64,000 nt of DNA from an uncultured Clostridia bacterium (GTDB lineage: Bacteria > Bacillota > Clostridia > Oscillospirales > Oscillospiraceae): the NCBI GenBank assembly GCA_947644595.1, contig CANSAE010000006.1:62001-126000 (forward strand), written 5' to 3'. The notes below the pieces were generated by a model. That model made no database searches. It had not been told where the DNA came from and was given only the letters and a program-made list of their open reading frames with translations. Made by a program: the position numbers and the translations under genes. Within the stretch, counting starts at the first letter, position 1. Each line of letters begins with the position of its first letter. Of this stretch, positions 51,301 through 60,216 are shown piece after piece.

Positions 51301-52677
51301 ATGAAACACACAAAATTGACCCGCCTGTTGGCCATCGTCATGATGCTCATTATGCTGTTTGCCCTTCAGGCACCCGCTCTGGCGTGCTCCAGCATGGAGC
51401 TGACCAGCAAGGAAGGAAACCACTACTGGTTCCGCACCTGCGATATGGATGACGCGTTTAACGTATTCGGCGAAAACGGTTCGATGATCGACCCGTCTTA
51501 TCTGGTGAGCTATCCCGCCGGCCAGCCCATCCACTTCACCACTGGTGACATCACGGCTGAGCATACCATTATCGGCATGTCTTTCGGTGATTCCCTAGCT
51601 TTGCTGGACGGTATGAACGACGCCGGTCTGACTGCCGGTCTGCAGGATTACCGGGAGGGCACCTCTTACCCCGGCGATGAGGCCCCTGAAGGCATGCGCC
51701 TGGTTTCCGGTATGGAAGCACTGACTTGGTTCCTGGCTCAGTGTGAAGATGTGGACGACGTCATTGAGATGGTCAAGACCACCCGGGTCAAAGCCATCCA
51801 TGTGGAGGGTATCCCCTACTCTGAGCTGTCCGCCACCATGCATCTGGTGTTCGTAGACGCGGCCGGCAAGACCGTCGTTCTGGAAAACGGTGACCCGGAA
51901 AATCCCGGCGTGTATACCGTGTATGAATCCATCGGCGTCATGACCAACTCTCCCAGCTATCCTGACCAGATCGCAAATCTGGAAGATTACATCGGCAAAT
52001 CCCCCGAGCTGCGGGCCCAGAACATCAAATCCATCACCATGAAGGGCGTGACTGTCACCGGGAAAGCCAGCACAGAAGACCGCGCCTTCCCCGCGGCCAA
52101 TACCTCCATGAACCGCTTTATCCGCTGCGCCATGCTGCGCTACGCCGCGGACGGCGGCAGTCAGATCCCCAGCAAGGATATGCTGGCCCGCGGCTACAAG
52201 CTGTTTGCCAACGCCGCCAACGTGACGAAAGAGGATATCAACGGCCTGTACAAGTACAGCAGCATCCAGGACGGTAAGGCCGTCGGTCAGGCCCCCGGCT
52301 ACACCCAGTACACTGTGTTTTATGACATCACCAACCGCAGCGTGTCCATCCTGCCTTATGACAGTGTTGTTTGGACGGAGCTGACCATGACGGACGCCAA
52401 TAAGACTGCCCGCACCACTTATAACATTCTGCGCGGCGGTGCCGGCGCTACTGCCGCTGCCACCACCGGTTCCACCGCTCCCGCAGTGGAAGTTCCTGTT
52501 GTCTCCGGAAATCAGGGCAATTACACTGTGCAGGCTGGTGATTATCTGGGCAAGATCGCTTTGAATCTGTATGGAGATGCCAGTAAGTGGAGCAATATCT
52601 ACGAGGCGAACCGCAGCATTCTGAAAAATCCCAATGATCTGCAGCCTGGCCAGGTACTGGTCATCCCCGCTGCATAA
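51301..52677 (+). CDS. Secreted choloylglycine-hydrolase-family (Ntn) amidase with C-terminal LysM
   Basis: A 458-residue protein. The signal peptide ends ALA-Cys29, so cleavage would expose the N-terminal Cys nucleophile that Ntn hydrolases need. The domain (29-380) has CSSMELTSKEGNHYWFRTCD with the conserved Arg and Asp, GMNDAGLTAGL (Asn) and VMTNSPSYPDQ (Asn), the catalytic set of penicillin V acylases and bile salt hydrolases. A low-complexity Ala/Thr linker leads to a LysM domain (about 412-458; YTVQAGDYLGKIALNLYGDA) for wall binding. Substrate may be bile salts, N-acyl amino acids or acyl-homoserine lactones. Bile salt hydrolases are usually cytoplasmic and lack LysM. Confidence 0.88.
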   Translation: MKHTKLTRLLAIVMMLIMLFALQAPALACSSMELTSKEGNHYWFRTCDMDDAFNVFGENGSMIDPSYLVSYPAGQPIHFTTGDITAEHTIIGMSFGDSLALLDGMNDAGLTAGLQDYREGTSYPGDEAPEGMRLVSGMEALTWFLAQCEDVDDVIEMVKTTRVKAIHVEGIPYSELSATMHLVFVDAAGKTVVLENGDPENPGVYTVYESIGVMTNSPSYPDQIANLEDYIGKSPELRAQNIKSITMKGVTVTGKASTEDRAFPAANTSMNRFIRCAMLRYAADGGSQIPSKDMLARGYKLFANAANVTKEDINGLYKYSSIQDGKAVGQAPGYTQYTVFYDITNRSVSILPYDSVVWTELTMTDANKTARTTYNILRGGAGATAAATTGSTAPAVEVPVVSGNQGNYTVQAGDYLGKIALNLYGDASKWSNIYEANRSILKNPNDLQPGQVLVIPAA

Positions 52678-52687
52678 ATCCCCGCTG

Positions 52688-52723
52688 AAAACAGCCCCGA
52701 CGGAAATTCCGCCGGGGCTGTTT
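52688..52723. terminator. Shared terminator of convergent genes
   Basis: AAACAGCCCC / GGGGCTGTTT with an inner GGCGGAATTTCC-type stem, between the hydrolase and the pentapeptide gene. Confidence 0.85.
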
Positions 52724-53329
52724 CTATATCAATTTTATCCCCAGAAGCTGGGCCACATCCACAGCCTGTCCATAGGACAACTTTATGTCCTTCAGCTCCT
52801 GAAATGTATCAGACACCATCAATCCCGGGATGTCACAATCTGACAGGTCCATCCCTTTCAGAGGCGTGTGGAAAAAGTCCGCCCGGGTCAGGTCCAGGCG
52901 CCGAAACCGGGTCTTTTTCAGCCGGACCTCCGGAAACGCCGTTTCCCGAAACAAGCTGTTTTCCAGCAAGCAGCCGTCCAGAACGGTTTTCGCAAATCCG
53001 GCAAAGCAAAAGGAGCCATCCGCAATCCGCGTCTCCCGAAAATGCGCACCGCTGAAATTTGCCCGGTCCCCTTTGCAGCCGGTCAACGTGCAGTTTTTCC
53101 AATAGCTGTCCGCCAGATTGCACCCAGAAACATCGCAAGCCGTAAGGGTGCAGTGATAAAAGCCGGTATTTGCCAAATTACAGCCCGAGAACACACAATC
53201 CATGAATTCCACGGACTTGAACTCCGCACCGTACAACCGCCGTCCCTCAACATGGGCTCCCGTCAGGCGGATGCCCTCAAGACAGCCATCTTCCGCTTCC
53301 AAGGCCTGAAGAAAGGCCTCACCAGTCAT
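52724..53329 (-). CDS. Pentapeptide-repeat protein
   Basis: A 201-residue protein made almost entirely of pentapeptide repeats (A(D/N)LXX-like: AEFKSVEFMDCVFSGCNLAN and CNLADSYWKNCTLTGCKGDR), which fold as a right-handed quadrilateral beta-helix. Qnr/MfpA members mimic DNA and protect gyrase, but most have no known role, and nothing here assigns this one. It follows the SUFU-domain gene with a four-base overlap. It is rich in Cys. Confidence 0.85.
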   Translation of the reverse strand: MTGEAFLQALEAEDGCLEGIRLTGAHVEGRRLYGAEFKSVEFMDCVFSGCNLANTGFYHCTLTACDVSGCNLADSYWKNCTLTGCKGDRANFSGAHFRETRIADGSFCFAGFAKTVLDGCLLENSLFRETAFPEVRLKKTRFRRLDLTRADFFHTPLKGMDLSDCDIPGLMVSDTFQELKDIKLSYGQAVDVAQLLGIKLI

Positions 53330-54036
53330 GGCTGTTTCTCCGGCCCGTAGCTTTTTCGATGGATATTGATCACCGGGAAGCGGTCCTCTTCTCCAAACCG
53401 TTCCATTAGAGCCTCTATACCATGTTCCAGTTTAAAGCATACTTCCTCCGGATACAGCGGAAGCATCTGGTAGAAATTCACCCGCTCGCCGCTGGGAAGC
53501 CGGAAGTCCAGCGGTTCCCGGTCGAGTCCAAGGGCGTTTAGGAGCAGGAATCCCGTAAAACCGGCATTTTCCGCTACCGCATCATCCTCAGCGCTGGTGG
53601 ATACCGTATGCCCCAACCCCAGCCATGTCTCGGCTTCCAGAGGATACCGCGCCAGAATCTTCATCCAGCGGATGGGCCAGTAATCCCACTCCTTGTCGGA
53701 ATACACCTGCCAGTCCGCCGGCAGATAAGTCACCAACTCTGCCCGCTCCAGCTCATATTCCCTTAGTTCCCCGGGCACCTGCATCCGGTATGCGCCCATC
53801 CCCATAGTAATGAGCTTATAAAACGGATGCTCCTTAGTGGGGTGAATAACGATGACATCCAGATGGATATCCGGAGAAACGATTTCATGAAATATTCTGT
53901 CAAATTTACCATAGCGGGAACTGAGGAAATCCTCATACGCCCGCAGCTCCTCCTCCGAGTATACGTACATTGTCCCTGTTTCCGGCTGTTCGGGCGCAGC
54001 CGGTGTTTTCTTTTTAAACCGATCAAAGAGGCCCAT
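53326..54036 (-). CDS. Suppressor-of-fused (SUFU) domain protein
   Basis: A 236-residue cytosolic protein. After a basic N-terminus (MGLFDRFKKK) it shows the SUFU pattern: HLDVIVIHPTKEHPFYKLIT, GMGAYRMQV, RAELVTYLPADW and LGLDREPLDF near the end. Bacterial SUFU proteins occur in immunity-protein and toxin loci, but no toxin is adjacent here. It lies eight bases after the nitrilase gene and overlaps the pentapeptide gene. ATG 54036 is preferred over 54048. Confidence 0.85.
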   Translation of the reverse strand: MGLFDRFKKKTPAAPEQPETGTMYVYSEEELRAYEDFLSSRYGKFDRIFHEIVSPDIHLDVIVIHPTKEHPFYKLITMGMGAYRMQVPGELREYELERAELVTYLPADWQVYSDKEWDYWPIRWMKILARYPLEAETWLGLGHTVSTSAEDDAVAENAGFTGFLLLNALGLDREPLDFRLPSGERVNFYQMLPLYPEEVCFKLEHGIEALMERFGEEDRFPVINIHRKSYGPEKQP

Positions 54037-54044
54037 AATCTCCC

Positions 54045-54860
54045 TCACTTCCTTTTCAGTATGTACAGATCCTCCCGGCGAGCTGGTATCAATGGGAGCT
54101 GCATCCGGGTCTGCTCCACCTCTGACAGCGCCAACTCCGCCGTAAGCACTTCCTCCCCGGCGTCCGCCCTGCAGAGCACCTTGCCCCAGGGATCCACAGC
54201 AAGGCTGTTTCCGTAAGATACATAGGGCCCGTTTTCATCCCGGGCCGGAGCGCAGCCGACGGTAAACAGCTGATTATCAACCGCTCTGCTACGGAACATC
54301 ACTTCCCAGTGCAGCGGTCCGGTGGTCATATTAAAGGCAGCTGGAACAAAGACAGCCTTCGCCCCCTCCAGAGCCATGATGCGCGCCAGTTCCGGGAACC
54401 GCATATCAAAGCAGACACACAGACCCAGCCGTCCGAATTCTGTGTCGAATACGGTGATATCCTTTCCCGGGGTAAAGGTATCCGACTCTTTGAAATGCTG
54501 ACCGCCCTGTACATCCACATCGAACAGATGGGTCTTGCGGTGCCGGGCAATCTGTCGGCCCTCACGGTCAAACACAAAACAGGTATTGTACAGCCGGTCC
54601 CCTTCCCGTTCCGGGAACGTGCCGCCGATGAGGTACACACCGTTGTCCCGGGCCATATCCGACAGCGCCTGCCAGATCATGCCGCCTGCTTCCTCGGCAT
54701 TTTCCAGAAATGCAGCGTTTTCATAAAAGCACGGAAACATTTCCGGAAGGACTACTATATCCGCACCGTTTTTCGCGGCTTGTTCCGTCAACGCCCAGGC
54801 ATGGGCGATATTTTTTACTTTTTCCTCGACCACTTGCATTTGCACAATGGATACCCGCAT
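54045..54860 (-). CDS. Carbon-nitrogen hydrolase (nitrilase superfamily)
   Basis: A 271-residue amidase of the nitrilase/omega-amidase group. The Glu-Lys-Cys triad is visible: VVLPEMFPCFYEN (Glu about 42), RHRKTHLFDVDV (Lys about 111) and GLCVCFDMRFPELARIMALE (Cys about 145). Residues resemble omega-amidase (Nit2-like), which hydrolyses 2-oxoglutaramate and 2-oxosuccinamate. The frame to 54950 includes an unlikely extension; AAAAGGAGG sits ahead of ATG 54860. It is in a run of four minus-strand genes. Confidence 0.9.
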   Translation of the reverse strand: MRVSIVQMQVVEEKVKNIAHAWALTEQAAKNGADIVVLPEMFPCFYENAAFLENAEEAGGMIWQALSDMARDNGVYLIGGTFPEREGDRLYNTCFVFDREGRQIARHRKTHLFDVDVQGGQHFKESDTFTPGKDITVFDTEFGRLGLCVCFDMRFPELARIMALEGAKAVFVPAAFNMTTGPLHWEVMFRSRAVDNQLFTVGCAPARDENGPYVSYGNSLAVDPWGKVLCRADAGEEVLTAELALSEVEQTRMQLPLIPARREDLYILKRK

Positions 54861-54874
54861 GGATTTCCCTCCTT

Positions 54875-55498
54875 TTACGGTAGCTGCACCGTACCGGACG
54901 CGGTGATGCTTTCGATCTCCACGCCGCTGTAAGTGCCTTTGTAATTCCACACTACAGTAACAGGCACAGTGCCGGACGAAACCTCCGCCGTCTGTGACAC
55001 CAACGGCGTAACGGCCAGATCATCCCCTTCATAACTGACCTTGGGACTGTTCAGCGCATAGGTCGTGCCATCCACAGTGATGGCGATGCTGTTATGCAGT
55101 GCGTCGGTATAAAAACTGTACGATTCCGCGCTCACATCCACAGCCAGACGGTATCCGCCGCCGGCCGCTGGATAGGCGTTCCACTCCACCAAAACATTCA
55201 GCTTCGTGCCGGAATCAGACCGAAAGCTGCCAGACACTGCCGCAGGCTCCGGCGTCGGCGTCGGGGCTGGTGTGGGTGTGGGTGTCGGTGTCGGGGTGGG
55301 GGACGGCGTCGGCGTCGGAATCGGCGTTGGCGTAGGCATCGGCGTCGGGGTGACAGGGGCCGTCTGTTCCGGCGTTACGGTGGGTTCCATCGGGGGCGGC
55401 GTTTCCGCCGGGTCATCGCTCAGGATACCTCTGATACATAAAATAGACCCTGTAATCAAAACGATCAGTGCGACCGCAATCAATGTGTTTCTTTTCAT
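54875..55498 (-). CDS. Membrane-anchored protein with Pro-Thr linker
   Basis: A 207-residue protein. An N-terminal anchor or signal (LIAVALIVLITGSILCI) is followed by a Pro-Thr-rich linker of about 45 residues (PTPTPMPTPTPIPTPTPSPT...), then a compact domain of about 110 residues beginning GSFRSDSGTKLNVLVEWNAY. The domain is mainly beta in pattern and not recognised. The linker suggests it spans cell-wall material. It ends 14 bases before the nitrilase start. Confidence 0.75.
   Translation of the reverse strand: MKRNTLIAVALIVLITGSILCIRGILSDDPAETPPPMEPTVTPEQTAPVTPTPMPTPTPIPTPTPSPTPTPTPTPTPAPTPTPEPAAVSGSFRSDSGTKLNVLVEWNAYPAAGGGYRLAVDVSAESYSFYTDALHNSIAITVDGTTYALNSPKVSYEGDDLAVTPLVSQTAEVSSGTVPVTVVWNYKGTYSGVEIESITASGTVQLP
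55250..55375. repeat. Hexanucleotide-type repeat coding the Pro-Thr linker
   Basis: Irregular GGCGTC/GGTGTG-type six-base repeats on the plus strand encode the alternating Pro-Thr stretch of the minus-strand gene. Such tracts may change length by slippage in frame-preserving steps of six. Confidence 0.6.
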
Positions 55499-55578
55499 AA
55501 CTGCTCCTTTGCCCATATCAAGGCGGCATCAGCCGCGTTATGGTTATTATACCGCGAATTTTCCAGAACTGCAAGTGC

Positions 55579-55607
55579 TTGACAATCTCCCGCTTTGGCA
55601 CTATTCT
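55579..55607 (+). promoter_or_regulatory. Promoter of nadE
   Basis: TTGACA at 55579-55584, 17 bp, TATTCT at 55602-55607, 34 bases before the nadE ATG. Confidence 0.75.
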
Positions 55608-55640
55608 AAATACATCTTATTTAAAGTCGAGGCTACGTAC

Positions 55641-57566
55641 ATGAAAGATGGTTTCATCAAAGTCGCCGCCGCCGCTGTTTCCGTCACGGTGGCGGATGTA
55701 AAGAGCAATACGGAGGCAATCAAAACCCGTATGGAACAAACGGACAAGCTGGGAACCAATCTAGTGGTATTCCCGGAACTATGCGTGACGGGCTATTCCT
55801 GCGGGGACCTGTTTTACAGTGACGTGCTCCTGAACGCCGCCGTAAAGGCGCTGGAAGCGCTCGCCGGATATTCCGCCGGGAAATATCCGGTTTATGTAAT
55901 CGGACTTCCGGTGCGGTACAGGGGGAAACTGTACAACTGTGCTGCCGTGCTTTATGATGGGGCTTGTCTTGGCATTGTACCCAAGGTACACCTGCCCAAT
56001 GGTGGTGAATTTTACGAAAAACGCCAGTTCAGCAGCGCTATGGAGCTGCCTTCCGATGCCGCCGTCACTGTGGGCAAGGACGTGGTGCCCATGGGTGCCG
56101 ATCTGATGTTTGCCCATGACACGCTGGAACATTTTACCTTCGGGGTAGAGATCTGCGAAGATATGTGGGCCCCCGAGCCACCCTGTGGCCGACTTTGCCG
56201 GAACGGCGCGCTCATTATTGCCAATCTTTCCGCCTCTGACGAAGTCATCGGGAAAGCAGAATACCGCCGCACCCTCATTTCCGCCACCACCGGACGCTTC
56301 GCCTGCGGTTATATCTATTGTGCCGCCGGGCCGGAAGAATCTACCCAAGATATGGTCTTTTCCCGGCATAATCTCATTGCCGAAAACGGCACGATTCTGG
56401 CGGAAAACCGGCCTTTTGAGTCCAGAGAGCTCACCATAACGGAAATTGATGTAAATAAGCTGGCCAATGAACGGCATATGAATACCACCATCCCCGCCAA
56501 TGGAGAGGACTGCTGTGTGATCTCCTTTGCCCAGCCCCTTCGGGAGACGGTGCTGACCCGATATGCAGCAAAAAATCCCTTCGTTCCGGCGGATGACGAA
56601 GAGCTATCCGCCCGGGCCGAGGCCATTTTGCAAATCCAGTCCTATGGCCTTGCCAAGCGGCTCAAGCATGCCCATGCCAAGACCGCCGTCATCGGGATCT
56701 CCGGCGGGCTGGATTCCACCCTGGCCGTCCTCGTCGCGGTACGGGCCATGAAGTTGCTGGACCGGCCGCTGACGGATGTGCTGGCCGTGACGATGCCCTG
56801 CTTCGGCACCACGGCCCGGACCAAATCCAACGCAGTGAAGCTGTGTGAGCTGCTGGGTGTCTCCCTGCGGGAGGTGAACATCAGCAAATCCGTGCTGCAG
56901 CACTTCGACGACATTGGGCAAAGCCCCGACTGTTTGGACGTGACCTATGAGAACGCCCAAGCCAGAGAACGCACCCAAGTACTCATGGACATTGCAAACA
57001 TGACCTCAGGCATTGTTGTCGGCACTGGGGACCTGAGCGAATTAGCCCTAGGCTGGGCCACCTACAACGGCGACCATATGTCCATGTACGGGGTAAACGC
57101 CTCCGTACCGAAAACCTTGGTACGGTACATCGTCCGTTATGAGGCGCAGAAGGCAGAACCCGCCATGGCCGCGGTGCTGGGTGATATTCTGGATACTCCC
57201 GTGTCCCCGGAGCTCCTCCCTGCGGACAAAAACGGTGAGATGACGCAGAAAACAGAGGATTTAGTGGGTCCCTACGAGCTCCATGATTTCTTTTTGTATC
57301 ACATGCTCCGGACCGGGGCCGGGCCCAAGAAAATTTTCCGTCTGGCGCACTACGCCTTCGGCGGGGAATACGACGACAAAACCATTGTACACTGGCTGCG
57401 GACCTTCATGCGGCGGTTCTTTGTCCAGCAGTTCAAGCGCTCCTGCCTGCCGGACGGTCCCAAGGTGGGCACCGTGACCCTCTCCCCCCGTGGCGACTGG
57501 CGGATGCCCAGCGATGCGTCCTCCCGACTGTGGCTGGACGAGGTGGAAGAGCTGGAGAACACATAA
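55641..57566 (+). CDS. nadE: Glutamine-dependent NAD+ synthetase
   Basis: A 641-residue two-domain enzyme making NAD from deamido-NAD. The N-terminal glutaminase is a nitrilase-fold domain with Glu in VVFPELCVTGYSCGDLF, Lys in PKVHLPNGGEFYEKRQF and Cys in FGVEICEDMWAP. The C-terminal synthetase has the ATP pyrophosphatase loop GISGGLDSTLAVLVAV (about 355) and GTGDLSELALGWATYNGDHM. The open frame reaches back to 55206 across the repeat of the opposite gene; ATG 55641 follows the promoter, has GAGG upstream and gives the canonical start. Confidence 0.95.
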   Translation: MKDGFIKVAAAAVSVTVADVKSNTEAIKTRMEQTDKLGTNLVVFPELCVTGYSCGDLFYSDVLLNAAVKALEALAGYSAGKYPVYVIGLPVRYRGKLYNCAAVLYDGACLGIVPKVHLPNGGEFYEKRQFSSAMELPSDAAVTVGKDVVPMGADLMFAHDTLEHFTFGVEICEDMWAPEPPCGRLCRNGALIIANLSASDEVIGKAEYRRTLISATTGRFACGYIYCAAGPEESTQDMVFSRHNLIAENGTILAENRPFESRELTITEIDVNKLANERHMNTTIPANGEDCCVISFAQPLRETVLTRYAAKNPFVPADDEELSARAEAILQIQSYGLAKRLKHAHAKTAVIGISGGLDSTLAVLVAVRAMKLLDRPLTDVLAVTMPCFGTTARTKSNAVKLCELLGVSLREVNISKSVLQHFDDIGQSPDCLDVTYENAQARERTQVLMDIANMTSGIVVGTGDLSELALGWATYNGDHMSMYGVNASVPKTLVRYIVRYEAQKAEPAMAAVLGDILDTPVSPELLPADKNGEMTQKTEDLVGPYELHDFFLYHMLRTGAGPKKIFRLAHYAFGGEYDDKTIVHWLRTFMRRFFVQQFKRSCLPDGPKVGTVTLSPRGDWRMPSDASSRLWLDEVEELENT

Positions 57567-57571
57567 AAACA

Positions 57572-57598
57572 AGGGGCGGGTTTAGAACCCGCCCCTAC
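57572..57598. terminator. GC-rich palindrome between nadE and the ligase-like gene
   Basis: GGGGCGGGTT-TAG-AACCCGCCCC, a perfect 10-bp stem with no T run. It may work as a terminator or transcript-stabilising hairpin for convergent genes. Similar palindromes occur repeatedly in related genomes as far as I recall, so it may be a REP-like unit. Confidence 0.5.
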
Positions 57599-57631
57599 GG
57601 AGATAACGGCACATATACTTCGTTTTATTGT

Positions 57632-59089
57632 TTACATAATATTATTATCGTCAACCGACCAAAACAGACCCAATACGCACCACAGCAGGGGCATCACGAT
57701 GCACAGGCCTAGGCCGAACAGAGCCTGTCCCCACCAGGCCAACAGGGGCAAGGCCAGCACACATGTTATCCGGCTGTCTCGGTGCTTCCAAAAGCGCCAT
57801 AGTGTGGCGGACATCAATCCCAAGTACGGCAGCAGGGACACAAAGCCGCCGTTTACCAGCAGGTTCAGATATTCGTTGTGGGCATTGTCTACATGAGTAC
57901 GGAGCATACGGCCGCTCTCCTCCACAAAACGGGAGAATTCCAAGTCTGTGCGCAGCTCCAATGTCCCAGGTCCTCCGCCCAGCAAGGGGCGTTCCCGAAC
58001 CAGTTCCCACACATTTTGCCAAATCTCCACTCTGCTGGAGCCGAAAGAGGGCAACAGTTCCCCGTGGAGCACACGGGATATCTCGTACAGCGTCCCCTCT
58101 TCCGGCGGGCAGAGGTAGACCAGTGCCAAGGCTGACGCAAGGCATAAGACTTCCAAAAACGCGAGGATCCGGGGAAGTTTGCGGAATACCAAGTTTGACT
58201 TCCGGAAAAATTGCCCCGCAGCCGCGAAAAGCCCCGCGGTTAACAGGAGCACTGCCGTCGGTTTGCACAATACAAACCGCGCTCCCGTGGCTGAAAACCG
58301 GAGCGACATGGATATCCCCGTTATGGTTGCCATCAAGGCCAGCAGAAGCAGTCCGCGGGAAAGGCGTTCCCGGTCCGTGATGAGCATCGGCGCCGATAAG
58401 GCGCACAACAGCAGTCCTGCAAGTCCGCCAGACACGCCGGATTTCAGCAAAACAAACAGGCACAGCCCGCCGGGCAGCAAGAATGCCGTGCCTCTGCCTC
58501 CGCCAAAGACAAGGAACATTCCAAAACATACGGGAATGACCAGGCAGAAAAAAGCAGCCAGCAGGTCCGTGTTGCCGATAAGGCCCAGAAATTCGCCCGT
58601 GTAATACACGCCGGAATCATAGAAAGTCCGGGCGTTGGGAAACAGCCACAGGCAATTGCATCCCAACAGCTGGATTACGGCGATGACCCCATTGACCGTA
58701 CCGCTCAGGGCCAGCACCCAAGCATAGGACTGCCGCAATCTGCCATAGGCGGAAACGCCCAAAAAGATACCACCGTACAACAGCCAGGTGAAGAGGCCGT
58801 CATACCGGCTGGGGCCGATTATGGCCTCCGCTCTATACGGAGAACACAAGGCAGACAGGCACAGTCCGGCCATAAGGGCCAGCACACACCATCTCCCCGC
58901 ATGTCTATGCGCAGGGCGGAGTGCTTCCCAACCTGTCAATACGACCAGTCCAACCAGCCACAAAGCGGTAACCGCCGCAAAGAAGGCATATTTCTGCATC
59001 GTGAGATTCCCATAGCCTTCCCAGCCCAGCCACAGGGGGAACACCCCCAGCATGGTGAGGAGATACCAGTGGGTCCAGTTTTGTTTCAT
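57632..59089 (-). CDS. O-antigen ligase / polymerase-like membrane protein
   Basis: A 485-residue protein with about twelve membrane helices. A large loop near residues 340-420 carries GSSRVEIWQNVWELVRERPL, GGGPGTLELR and THVDNAHNEYLNLLVNGGFV. The R/W-rich loop with H-N-E-Y-L is the signature of the O-antigen ligase (Wzy_C/WaaL) superfamily. In a Gram-positive it probably ligates or polymerises a surface glycan, or glycosylates proteins. Its start overlaps the nagA stop by four bases, an odd partner. Confidence 0.85.
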   Translation of the reverse strand: MKQNWTHWYLLTMLGVFPLWLGWEGYGNLTMQKYAFFAAVTALWLVGLVVLTGWEALRPAHRHAGRWCVLALMAGLCLSALCSPYRAEAIIGPSRYDGLFTWLLYGGIFLGVSAYGRLRQSYAWVLALSGTVNGVIAVIQLLGCNCLWLFPNARTFYDSGVYYTGEFLGLIGNTDLLAAFFCLVIPVCFGMFLVFGGGRGTAFLLPGGLCLFVLLKSGVSGGLAGLLLCALSAPMLITDRERLSRGLLLLALMATITGISMSLRFSATGARFVLCKPTAVLLLTAGLFAAAGQFFRKSNLVFRKLPRILAFLEVLCLASALALVYLCPPEEGTLYEISRVLHGELLPSFGSSRVEIWQNVWELVRERPLLGGGPGTLELRTDLEFSRFVEESGRMLRTHVDNAHNEYLNLLVNGGFVSLLPYLGLMSATLWRFWKHRDSRITCVLALPLLAWWGQALFGLGLCIVMPLLWCVLGLFWSVDDNNIM

Positions 59090-60216
59090 GCTATCTCTAT
59101 CAGTTCGCCGCGGAACACAACAGCACGGACGGACAAATCCTTTTTGTCCAACAGGACTGCGCTGGCATCCATCCCCGCCGATAAAGTCCCGATGCGGTGC
59201 TGCATATGCATCGCCTGGGCCGGGTTGAAGGTAGCCGCCCGAACGGCATCCTTCAACGGAATGCCAAAGGATACGGCAGTACGGAGACCCTCCATCAAAT
59301 TGGTCACGGCGCCGGCAATGGTACCGTCCGCCAGCGTGGCCAGTTTGCCCCGGACCGTCACATCCAGGCCGCCCAGGGTATACTGACCGTCGGGCATCCC
59401 GGCGGCACGCATGGTATCGGAAATCAAAATCACCCGCTCCGGGCCGTACAGACGGAATACGGACCGGACCACGCTCTCATGAATATGAACTCCGTCGCAG
59501 ATGAGCTCCACCCGGACCTCCGGATGGTCAAAGGCCGCTCCCACTACACCGGGCGCACGGTGGCTGAAGGGTGCCATGGCATTAAACAGGTGTGTGACCT
59601 GTCTCGCGCCGGCAAAAAATGCCTGCTGCGCCGCAGCATAGTCTGCCGCGGTGTGCCCAACAGAAACTGTGATTCCGCTTTGCGCGGCTTTTCGTATGAA
59701 TTCGACGGCACCGGGCAGCTCCGGGGCCACAGTCACCAATTTTACCAGTTCTCCGGCCGCAGTACGCAGGCGGTCCAGCAATTTTAAATCCGGTTCCCGG
59801 AGGTACGCGCCGTTTTGCGCGCCTTTTTTCTCCGCGCTCAGAAACGGGCCTTCCAAATTCACACCCACCAGCTCCGCTCCTGTGACCGCAGTCCGCTGAT
59901 AATACGCCGCATTTTCACATATCCGGAGAAGCTGCGCTTCCGGCAAAGTCATTCCCGCCGGGCAGAGATATGTTACGCCCTGGCTGAGTTCATATTCCGC
60001 CATTTTTGCCAATCCCTCAGGGGTGGCATCACTGAAATCCTCGCCCTTGCATCCGTGAAAATGCAGGTCGATCAGGCCTGGGATCACATAGCACCCGGAC
60101 GCATCCAGCACCCGGGCGTCCCCGCTTTGTTCCGCGATCACTGCCCCATTGGTGCAAAGGTCCCGGAAGAGAAAGCCCCGGTCCACCTCAAACACTGCAC
60201 CATTGCTTATCCGCAT
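59086..60216 (-). CDS. nagA: N-acetylglucosamine-6-phosphate deacetylase
   Basis: A 376-residue amidohydrolase converting GlcNAc-6-P to GlcN-6-P. Metal- and substrate-site motifs: YVIPGLIDLHFHGCKGEDFS, NLEGPFLSAEKKGAQN, VSVGHTAADYAAAQQAF, ATHLFNAM-like QVTHLFNAMAPFSHR, ELICDGVHIH and ILISDTMRAAGMPDGQY with the catalytic Asp. ATG 60216 is preferred; the open frame to 60309 runs into nagB. It overlaps nagB by ten bases and feeds GlcN-6-P to NagB. Confidence 0.95.
   Translation of the reverse strand: MRISNGAVFEVDRGFLFRDLCTNGAVIAEQSGDARVLDASGCYVIPGLIDLHFHGCKGEDFSDATPEGLAKMAEYELSQGVTYLCPAGMTLPEAQLLRICENAAYYQRTAVTGAELVGVNLEGPFLSAEKKGAQNGAYLREPDLKLLDRLRTAAGELVKLVTVAPELPGAVEFIRKAAQSGITVSVGHTAADYAAAQQAFFAGARQVTHLFNAMAPFSHRAPGVVGAAFDHPEVRVELICDGVHIHESVVRSVFRLYGPERVILISDTMRAAGMPDGQYTLGGLDVTVRGKLATLADGTIAGAVTNLMEGLRTAVSFGIPLKDAVRAATFNPAQAMHMQHRIGTLSAGMDASAVLLDKKDLSVRAVVFRGELIEIA

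Noticed and set aside
55206..55640. Upstream extension of nadE rich in Gly-Val
   Set aside because: This is the antisense of the Pro-Thr repeat of the opposite gene and lies before the nadE promoter.
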